This document shows positions 59,301-64,000 of a DNA stretch of 64,000 nucleotides, in pieces. Positions within the stretch are counted from its first letter, which is position 1. The number at the start of each line of letters is the position of its first letter. Under the pieces are notes generated by a model, which had not been told where the DNA came from, made no database searches, and saw only the letters and a list, made by a program, of their open reading frames with translations. The DNA is from Cyclobacteriaceae bacterium (GTDB lineage: Bacteria; Bacteroidota; Bacteroidia; Cytophagales; Cyclobacteriaceae). The stretch lies in contig JAGQYI010000076.1 in NCBI GenBank assembly GCA_020436165.1, positions 1-64,000 of the forward strand, in the 5' to 3' direction. Both the position numbers and the translations under genes were made by a program.

Positions 59301-62300
59301 AAATTAAGATTTTATTAATTTCAAATCCTATTCCAAAAATCTCCACTCCAAACTCAAGTGTTTGTGAAGGAGAACCTTTTTTGGCTTATTCGGTGGATTA
59401 TAACACAGGAAGTTCCTACCAATGGACTGTACCAAATGGAGGAGGAACCACTTTTTCAGGTCAGGGTACCGAAAATATCCGAGTAGATTGGGGAACCGGA
59501 GCATCCATTCAAGGCATGCAGCAGATTACAGTAACCGAAATAAACTCAGATAACTGTTTGGGAAGTGATAGTAAGACAGTAACTGTGAATGCTCTGCCTT
59601 ATGTTGAGATTGTTCAACCTAACCAAACGGGATTTGCAAGCAGTGACGAACCATCTCTTTTAGAGGGTAATCAACCTATCAGTTCAAGCATAGATAAACT
59701 TAACCATGTATTTGCAGGCAACGGAGTTGTAAGAAATGGCAATGATTCACTCTATTATTTTAATCCAAACCAAGCTGTAACTGGAGTTAATGATATCAAC
59801 TATACTTACACTGATGGCAATGGGTGTACTAATACTATAACAAGACAATATAATGTTTTTGATGCTGTAAATCCAGTTATAGACACAGATACCAGTATGC
59901 CTTTGGAAGATGAATATTGTGAGGATTCTGACCCTGTTACTATTACTTTTAGTACTGAAGTAGAAACATATATAAACAATGATCCAAACCTAGAATTTTT
60001 AAGATTCGAAGGGTTTGGTATAAGTGGAACAGATGGTGATCCAAACGCTGTCTGGTCGCCCTCGGAAGCTTTCGCTGCATCTGGAGGAGGTCAAATTGAG
60101 ATAAAGGTAGTTACCTACAATACAAGCAATGGCGATAAAGGACAAAGCGGAACTAAAGTTTTAACTGTTTATTCATTACCATCGGTAGCAATAGAACCTA
60201 TCCCAACCCTGTTCTGCGATGGCGATAGTCATATTGAATTGCTTCGCACACCAGGACAAAATCAGGAACCTGGTTCCAGCTTTGAGTTTTACCGTGCGGT
60301 AGATGATCCTGATAATTTTATTCAAAAGATTGGAGACAGCTATTTTATATTTCCTGAAAATGCAGGATTTGTCTCAGGGTCTTATTCTGATTTACCCAAA
60401 ACCCATGACATTGTTTATTCATATACAAGTCCTTTTGGATGTACAAGTTATGACACAACCACGGTAACGGTTTACCAAACCCCTCCTGTTCCTATATTTG
60501 AATCCAGCAATATTTGTGTAACGGATATCAATAACCTTCCAACTGCTGTTGTTACCAACCAGGTAATTGATGCAGATATTGAATGGTACAATAATGAAAC
60601 AGCGAGTGGATCACGATTAAGCTTTGGTACAGAGTTTACCCCTACCCAGGCTCAATTGGGTGGTGCTCAAACAGATTTTTATGCCTTCCAGGTAACAGAC
60701 CATTGCATGAGTCCTGCAGGAAAAGTTACGTATGAGCAGTTCACAGATATCTCTATTGACCCCGCAACCAATTGTGTGTCTTCGTCCGCTTTTGAGGTAT
60801 ATGTTAACGGGGACCTGACAGATGTTAACAGTATAACCTGGAACATTAAAAACAGTAGTGGCCAAACCTTACTTAGCAACGATACAAGGACAACAGCAAA
60901 TAATTATGCTTTTTCACAAATTTCCTCTGCTGACACATACACCGTAACAGGAACAATAGAAAGTAAAAATGGTTGTCAATCAGATATTACTGAAGACATT
61001 ATTGCCCTTGAATCTGTTACGGTAAATGATGTTAATTTTTACAAAGAGGACTTTGAATCGAATAGTGGTAGCTGGGTTCCCGAAAATGTTTCTGACTCGA
61101 CCAATTGGCAATGGGGTGCTCCTTCAGGCTCAGTTATAAATTCAACGGTGGATACAGGAAATAATGTTTGGATGACAGGGCTTACCAATGGGTACCTTGC
61201 CAAAAGCAATACCAACCTTTACAGTGCCTGTTTCGACATTTCCGCATTAGACAAACCAATGATAAGCCTGGATACCTGGTACAATACAAATGCTGACGAT
61301 GGAACTGTAATTCAATTCACATCAGCAGCATCACTTAAGAATGCTACCTGGCACCTGCTCGGCAGCCTCAACAGTGGCGATAAATGGTATAATGCTCAAA
61401 ACATTACGGCTAACCCGGGTAGTCAGGCTACAGGCCAGTATGGTTGGTCAAGCGATACGCTCTCAGGCTGGGTTTCAGCCAAGCACGTTCTGGAAGACCC
61501 CAACATTAATCCTGCTAACCTGATACTCAGAATCCAATTCAAAAGTGAGAGCCAACGTGATTTGGATGGAATGGCAGTTGATAATATAAGGATCGGAAAC
61601 CGGACACGTAACGTATTATTGGAAAACTTTACAAGCTCTCAAAAAGCTAGTACAGATAATGAAACAAAAGCCGAAAATGATGCTATAAGAAATTTTGCGC
61701 AAAACACAACTTCATTGGTTGCAGTGCAATACCACCCCGATATTGATGGAGCCGACCCGGTGGGTAATTCATCGGATGCAAATGCCAGAGCCTTGTACTA
61801 TGGTATTGGTGAAACACCAAGAGTAGCAATTGACGGAAAGGCAGATGCAGACAAAGTGTATAACCAATGGGCAGAAGCATATTATAGTGTTCAATCCTTG
61901 AATATTTCTCCAATTACCATTACTACCACTGTTTCTTCAGACGGTACTAATTTGCAAATTAATTCCAGCATAAAAGCAAATGAAACTATCAGTGGCAACT
62001 TTGTTGTGCAAACTCTTATTGTAAAAAATACTATAAGTGCCGATGAGTTCGGAGGGGTGCCGAGTAATGAAACTGAGTTCGATAATGTGGTTCTTAAAAT
62101 GTTGCCCAGCCCTAGCGGGCAATTGTTTGCTGATGACCTGCTGGCAGGAAATTCCGTTTCAGTAGCTAATACGTACTCGTCAAGTCAATCGATAGATATG
62201 AACGATTATTCTATAATTGTTTTTGCGCAGGATGTTGCTACCAAGAAGATCTATCAAACAGAGGTGGTTACTCCTACGGTTAATTTGGTAACAAGCATTC

Positions 62301-62566
62301 AGGAAGAGCTCGACAGAAATGGTTTTGCGATTTACCCTAATCCAGCAAGCAGTTACTTTACGTTACTACTGAGCAAAGAGGTAAATAATAAAACTGAAGT
62401 AACAGTTTACAACCAGGTCGGTCAAGTTACCTATACAACACAAATTCGTACAGGTGAAGACAAAATACAGATAAATACTACCCATTGGGTACCTGGCATT
62501 TATTATGTTCAAACCGAGCTGGCTGGAGAGCCTATCCGCGAACGAATTATTGTTCAGCATAAATAG
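53342..62566 (+). CDS. Giant T9SS-exported adhesin-like protein (about 3074 residues)
   Basis: A multi-domain secreted protein. After a basic N-terminus and signal helix (YIFLSIIFSILFNISKAQ) come two copies of a 200-residue fibronectin-like block (53466-54061 and 54082-54696), a third FN3-like unit, Ig-like domains with FSEPMN/YDEPMN and SGATDVAGN (56360-57030), three Big_5/SwmB-like units (57020-58090), an IPT/TIG domain (58090-58370), a PKD-like, cysteine-containing region (58400-61020), a jelly-roll adhesin-type domain (61030-61600), an Omp28-like segment (61605-62270) and a T9SS type A sorting domain (AIYPNPASSYFTLLL, from 62329). I start at the ATG 53342 rather than a TTG at 53324. It ends the six-gene operon, 28 bases after the lipoprotein, and should be the surface-exposed part. 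Confidence 0.85.
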   Translation: MGKKRFHTKKEKWTLKPLKYIFLSIIFSILFNISKAQPSLSASTVSNITSTTADLGGTLDSGTGITERGTVWNTSSPATLADNKLAEGGTSTGVFSHTRSSLPPKTLIYFAPYAIDGGGAATGPESSFYTLGNEPGAIATFTSPSQTTTTIDLSWAASTNAAGYLIYQATGATAPSPTLTDGAAPSGSPVADLSGTSTTISGLTDGTAYSFTIVPYDWDNTNAETYNYGPQNTLTSVSTVAIVAPSVINPTSTSITSTGATLGGEITSDGGDALTERGIYWSTSSGVTTSDTKEVGSGTATGVFSDAVTGFSPKTQIFFKAYASNSSLTGLSSESSFFTLGNSPGTIGSFTSPTQSSSSIDLQWSTSSNAAGYLIYQATGGSAPSPSLTDGAAPTGSPVANITPGTTTSTILSGLTATSEYSFAIVPYDWDGANSETYNYGSQTTLTSVFTQCAAPTVQASGLSITDITGGTIQINWTPGNGNGTLILIKEGSAVNVTPSDGTSYTANLDFTLGENLGGGNIAVYAGHTSPQIITGLNTSTDYYIELYEFNTLDNCYLFTASPTDNATTLSATSTSTITDGSGAATISSIADTDGEKVAVFTFTMRDLGDDGTDTEFTQMIFSKGPGDEIADWSSVIADAKLYHNEQSGAEHGAAIIAANTITIPSINNAHNRLGEIDDGEMKTYELKIYLKSNLGSLKSTIDGLHLAFELDPANFSIVSGKGGFDPATGTNSNSNTGGANDHGEITVDASKIVYTTQPSTSATATVPLAQQPILEARDVNDNVDLDFAETLTVTTPSATLTPSSAPAAFSGGYADFTGSGFNFQTTGTSEMRVTTSPSSFVANSSSSITVSASTTVAQVTGGIASSPLNSDATNQALLGFSLVTTGSILNFTEVDITTSSDPDGKIKNIKLYRSVDADYSTSVDNTLVAATVTTPDASTIQVNSFSESISGVASYYFIVADVETNVFATTPSLQLSLANANDITVSTGSMLGSSFSGTNYSFVDVTQPTIVSITAQTDPVYDGALVQSIVVVFSEPMNTGTNPSIAFASSTNFTAGAGNWSTTTNTNDTWTQTFTHNGTSEEIASESVSITSPSGATDVAGNADTGGGTSNSFVVDTKNPTATVTVSTDPVTQPSNIQTVTVTYDEPMNPGTQPTINFGTSSDFTSNSDGVWSVGNTVWTESFTHGAVQEEIAAETAIVASSSGATDVAGNTDVGDTSPSFVIDTKGPVITSITTTTVSGPYTSGAVIDITVNFDENAIVTGSPYLEMNTTASVGQAVYLSGTGTSTLIFRYTVGANQNANPLDVASINLNGGALKDGSGNNSNLVLPSAPNRLRDNKTIEIDTKAPTILSVTSTTANGFYNDNGNTISIQINFDEPVTVSGIPQLALNSGGTATYSSGSLSSTLTFNYTVGGTDNANPLDYAATNSLTIVGASIVDHVSLNADLTLPTINGGNSIQNSKTIVIDTDEPTVSTLSPSDNSFNNSIGSNLVLQFNEKIALQSSGQITITNERTGLVVFTYDLSSAPEVTQSGDFDIIINPIVDLDTATQYHVLIEIGAILDQAGNSFAGFADITEWNFVTYGPPHITSVTPETGTAVCIGENVVINGINLTGTTQVTFSDGGSGIVVSGADVIVDSDTLVRAKAPLNSLTGTINVRKDGIAEGNPDVNTSSMSTVKLGPSSAALSVGSIDNSTVCSSGTITTSTIKVDVVGGTSNYSINYKVSSPDASINELNYTPGNNISVNPPYTNQINIYSLVSVTDAESCSVPVGQLSGTYQVYENARPTVDAGGQSANGLLSYYIGDGNTFQLDTLSIPPTFSSVGPGAGVLWSKPASSNGSFSSTTQLGPDYTIGSFDIYNNSVLLTITTTNNPAACDAATDTLLVVLEGDATATPALQGGGNKFCWDGSANPIVTLEGTVGGGATTGEWKRDVINSPGNPAYQGFDSPTLTLTSTNLNATYRFNDEEQAAGFAYLTLEPTNGPGSHSPEQIKILLISNPIPKISTPNSSVCEGEPFLAYSVDYNTGSSYQWTVPNGGGTTFSGQGTENIRVDWGTGASIQGMQQITVTEINSDNCLGSDSKTVTVNALPYVEIVQPNQTGFASSDEPSLLEGNQPISSSIDKLNHVFAGNGVVRNGNDSLYYFNPNQAVTGVNDINYTYTDGNGCTNTITRQYNVFDAVNPVIDTDTSMPLEDEYCEDSDPVTITFSTEVETYINNDPNLEFLRFEGFGISGTDGDPNAVWSPSEAFAASGGGQIEIKVVTYNTSNGDKGQSGTKVLTVYSLPSVAIEPIPTLFCDGDSHIELLRTPGQNQEPGSSFEFYRAVDDPDNFIQKIGDSYFIFPENAGFVSGSYSDLPKTHDIVYSYTSPFGCTSYDTTTVTVYQTPPVPIFESSNICVTDINNLPTAVVTNQVIDADIEWYNNETASGSRLSFGTEFTPTQAQLGGAQTDFYAFQVTDHCMSPAGKVTYEQFTDISIDPATNCVSSSAFEVYVNGDLTDVNSITWNIKNSSGQTLLSNDTRTTANNYAFSQISSADTYTVTGTIESKNGCQSDITEDIIALESVTVNDVNFYKEDFESNSGSWVPENVSDSTNWQWGAPSGSVINSTVDTGNNVWMTGLTNGYLAKSNTNLYSACFDISALDKPMISLDTWYNTNADDGTVIQFTSAASLKNATWHLLGSLNSGDKWYNAQNITANPGSQATGQYGWSSDTLSGWVSAKHVLEDPNINPANLILRIQFKSESQRDLDGMAVDNIRIGNRTRNVLLENFTSSQKASTDNETKAENDAIRNFAQNTTSLVAVQYHPDIDGADPVGNSSDANARALYYGIGETPRVAIDGKADADKVYNQWAEAYYSVQSLNISPITITTTVSSDGTNLQINSSIKANETISGNFVVQTLIVKNTISADEFGGVPSNETEFDNVVLKMLPSPSGQLFADDLLAGNSVSVANTYSSSQSIDMNDYSIIVFAQDVATKKIYQTEVVTPTVNLVTSIQEELDRNGFAIYPNPASSYFTLLLSKEVNNKTEVTVYNQVGQVTYTTQIRTGEDKIQINTTHWVPGIYYVQTELAGEPIRERIIVQHK
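53466..54696 (+). repeat. Tandem duplication of a fibronectin-like block in the giant adhesin
   Basis: Two blocks of about 600 bases (53466-54061 and 54082-54696) encode the same sequence of motifs: TSTTADLGG or TSTGATLGG, AAGYLIYQATG, SPTLTDGAAP or SPSLTDGAAP, and IVPYDWDxxNxETYNYG. Protein similarity is high while DNA is diverged, so it is an old duplication. Confidence 0.75.
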
Positions 62567-62636
62567 GAAAAATAAAGAGGAGCCTATCCCTTTTTTGAAC
62601 CAGTAGTAAAAAATAAACTCATTTTGTTTTTAGATG

Positions 62637-62664
62637 TTTTATAACTATACTTATAGTTATAAAA
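62637..62664 (+). promoter_or_regulatory. Perfect 28-base palindrome upstream of blaI-like gene, probable operator
   Basis: Arms TTTTATAACTATA (62637-62649) and TATAGTTATAAAA (62652-62664) are exact reverse complements around the centre CT. The site is about 53 bases before the start of a BlaI/MecI-type repressor gene, in the position of an autoregulatory operator. A TTTG (about 19 bases before a TATACTTA inside the palindrome) suggests it overlaps the promoter. Confidence 0.65.
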
Positions 62665-62716
62665 CTAAGAATCTATTTATGGAATTAGCAAGAAAATTCC
62701 ATCTTATCAGTAGCTC

Positions 62717-63109
62717 ATGAACGAACAAGAAGAAAGCATACGGGAATTAACAAAAGCCGAGGACCAGATAATGCAAATACTCTGGAAACTTGAAAGGGCC
62801 TTTGTGAAGGATATAATAGAAGAAATGCCCGCTCCAAAACCTGCATATAATACCGTTTCTACCATTGTTAGAATTCTGGAGAAAAAAGGCTTTGTCGGAT
62901 TTAAAGCCTACGGAAAAACGCACGAATACTTCCCGCTTATAAGTAAAGAAGAATATTCAAATTATTATCTCAACAGCTTTGTTAAAAGGTATTTCAAAGG
63001 TTCATTTCAAAATCTGGTGTCCTTTTTTGCCAAAGAAAATCAGATGAATGTAACCCAAATGGAGGAATTGATTAAAAAAGTAGAACAGGATATAAATAAA
63101 GATGATTAG
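62717..63109 (+). CDS. BlaI/MecI/CopY-family transcriptional repressor
   Basis: A 130-residue winged-helix repressor. LTKAEDQIMQILWKLERAFV and AYNTVSTIVRILEKKGFVGFK are the characteristic helix-turn-helix and wing of the BlaI family, followed by a helical dimerisation tail (about residues 80-130) that is normally the cleavage and dimer region. It probably binds the palindrome at 62637-62664 and represses itself and the adjacent M56 gene, whose start codon lies inside its last codons (overlap of 8 bases). In Bacteroidota such pairs commonly control cell-envelope or TonB-linked genes rather than beta-lactamase, and none is seen here. Confidence 0.92.
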   Translation: MNEQEESIRELTKAEDQIMQILWKLERAFVKDIIEEMPAPKPAYNTVSTIVRILEKKGFVGFKAYGKTHEYFPLISKEEYSNYYLNSFVKRYFKGSFQNLVSFFAKENQMNVTQMEELIKKVEQDINKDD

Positions 63110-64000
63110 TTTGTTCAACTATATTGTTGAATCGAGTTTGCTCCTTGCACTCCTGATGCTCTTTTATCAATTAGTATTGAGCAGGGAAAAATGCATTACC
63201 TACAATCGCTTTTATCTACTTGGTGCAAGCCTCCTATCCGCACTGCTTCCGTTGCTCAATTTTCCACTGGTACAGATTTCCCGGAATCAATTAATGCTTG
63301 ACCAGGTATATGAGATACCAGCGATTGTATCCCAGATAACTACCTTTTCAGAACCTAAGAACCAAGGTTTTGAGTCATTTGTACAGGTACTTTCGCTGGT
63401 ATATCTTACGGGGTGTTTGGTAATGCTCCTGCTATTTTTTGTTAAGCTTTATCAACTTATTAAGCTGATAAAGGAGTCAAACCCCATCACAAAAAACAGG
63501 TATAAAGTGATTTTAACCAATGGCAAACTTCCTTCATTTTCATTTGGCAATTACTTGTTTTTAAATCAACTGAATAAGTCAGAAAATGAGTTGAAAGCGA
63601 TAATTAAACATGAAGAGGCACATATTGAGCAAAAGCATTCTTATGACATACTTATAGTTGAATTGTACAAAATATTCTTTTGGTTCAATCCTTTGAGCTA
63701 TCGTTTATCAAAGGCAATAAAGCTAAATCACGAATTTTTGGCCGATCGGTTCGCTATCCAATCAACGAATCAAAAATCGTATATCGAGGCTCTGATTAAA
63801 CAAGTGTATCGAAATACAGTTTCTCCGGTTGTCCATTATTTTGGTTTGCACAGTACCGAAAAAAGGATCAATATGATCCGACAGAATATCAATCTTGGCA
63901 CTCTTTACAAACCATATTTTGTTATTCCATTTTTAAGTGTACTGGTATTTACGTTCTCTTGTCATTTTCAACCAGACAATATTTTGCCAACCACAATTGG
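63102..64000 (+). CDS. M56-family (BlaR1-like) membrane metalloprotease (3' end outside window)
   Basis: An open frame of about 299 codons reaching the window edge. Transmembrane helices alternate with loops (ESSLLLALLMLFYQLVL, LLSALLPLLNF, LVYLTGCLVMLLLFFVKLY), followed by the zinc-protease motif IIKHEEAHIEQKHS (HExxH, near residue 170) and a further hydrophobic segment close to the edge (PYFVIPFLSVLVFTFS). This is the M56/BlaR1 arrangement, a membrane sensor-protease that cleaves the partner repressor when its signal arrives. The first ATG at 63102 overlaps the repressor gene by 8 bases. Any C-terminal sensor or TonB-like domain lies beyond the window. The ligand is unknown. Confidence 0.88.
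   Translation, partial: MISLFNYIVESSLLLALLMLFYQLVLSREKCITYNRFYLLGASLLSALLPLLNFPLVQISRNQLMLDQVYEIPAIVSQITTFSEPKNQGFESFVQVLSLVYLTGCLVMLLLFFVKLYQLIKLIKESNPITKNRYKVILTNGKLPSFSFGNYLFLNQLNKSENELKAIIKHEEAHIEQKHSYDILIVELYKIFFWFNPLSYRLSKAIKLNHEFLADRFAIQSTNQKSYIEALIKQVYRNTVSPVVHYFGLHSTEKRINMIRQNINLGTLYKPYFVIPFLSVLVFTFSCHFQPDNILPTTI

Noticed and set aside
62521-62596. Near repeat GAGCCTATCC at the end of the adhesin gene and downstream, with a T-run, as a terminator
   Set aside because: The potential hairpin after 62566 has mismatches and a short stem; the T-run alone is not enough.
1-64000. tRNA, rRNA, CRISPR arrays, insertion sequences and prophage
   Set aside because: Gene density is high and intergenic regions short; no cloverleaf-like sequence, spaced direct repeats, transposase or phage gene was recognised by reading, though no scanning tool was used.

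Overview
The window looks like a chromosomal segment of a Bacteroidota, most likely a Cytophagales-type bacterium. The reasons are: two secreted proteins with type IX secretion (T9SS) C-terminal sorting domains; a Porin_10-like barrel; typical Bacteroidota families (DUF4349 lipoprotein, short alpha-glucan phosphorylase, DUF3536-type GH57 enzyme, long NTT/HEAT protein); almost no Shine-Dalgarno sequences; and several matches to the Bacteroidota promoter pattern TTG...TAnnTTTG. I saw no rRNA, tRNA, CRISPR array, insertion sequence or phage gene.

Layout. 1-1929: a truncated HAD hydrolase, an OsmC-like protein and a small helical-repeat protein. 1965-7347 (minus): a compact five-gene operon with a conserved protein of unknown function, an enolase-superfamily N-acylamino acid racemase-like protein, a D-aminoacylase-like amidohydrolase, a GNAT acetyltransferase and a cysteine dioxygenase-like enzyme, probably an amino-acid acylation, racemisation and deacylation pathway. 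7524-8822: a CPA1 cation/proton antiporter. 8913-18386: a five-gene glycogen/alpha-glucan operon (GlgE, maltokinase, GlgB, GH57, alpha-glucan phosphorylase). 18416-25073 (minus): a T9SS-exported repeat protein, a porin and LpxK. 25168-28511: Nif3-like, zinc-ribbon coiled-coil, DUF1801 and DUF4349 proteins. 28533-33122 (minus): a DASS/SLC13 transporter, histidine kinase, stand-alone receiver and porin operon. 33292-37060: ATP-dependent PEP carboxykinase, a D-lactate dehydrogenase-like enzyme and a secreted esterase. 37079-39011 (minus): a TPR/SpoIIE-phosphatase gene broken by a frameshift. 39062-43258: a small lipoprotein, TPR protein, glycosyltransferase, MenC (minus) and QueA.

The most unusual part is 43352-62566, six tightly packed plus-strand genes. 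In order they encode an NTT-like membrane carrier fused to HEAT repeats and a cyclic-nucleotide-binding-like domain; a protein with TIR-like, DUF4062-like and second TIR-like domains; an nSTAND NTPase with a central membrane helix and a WD40 propeller; an outer-membrane beta-barrel (with an in-frame amber stop here); a propeller-like lipoprotein; and a 3074-residue T9SS-exported adhesin-like protein. Spacings run from an 11-base overlap to 28 bases, so they probably form one transcription unit joining a cytoplasmic NTPase/TIR module to the cell surface. I do not recognise this as a described system; a role in envelope signalling or conflict is inference.

The window ends with a BlaI-family repressor and the start of an M56 (BlaR1-like) metalloprotease gene, preceded by a perfect 28-base palindrome that is a strong operator candidate. 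Two genes carry disruptions (8-base homopolymer frameshift at 37851-37858; in-frame TAG at 51621-51623) that may be real or sequence errors.
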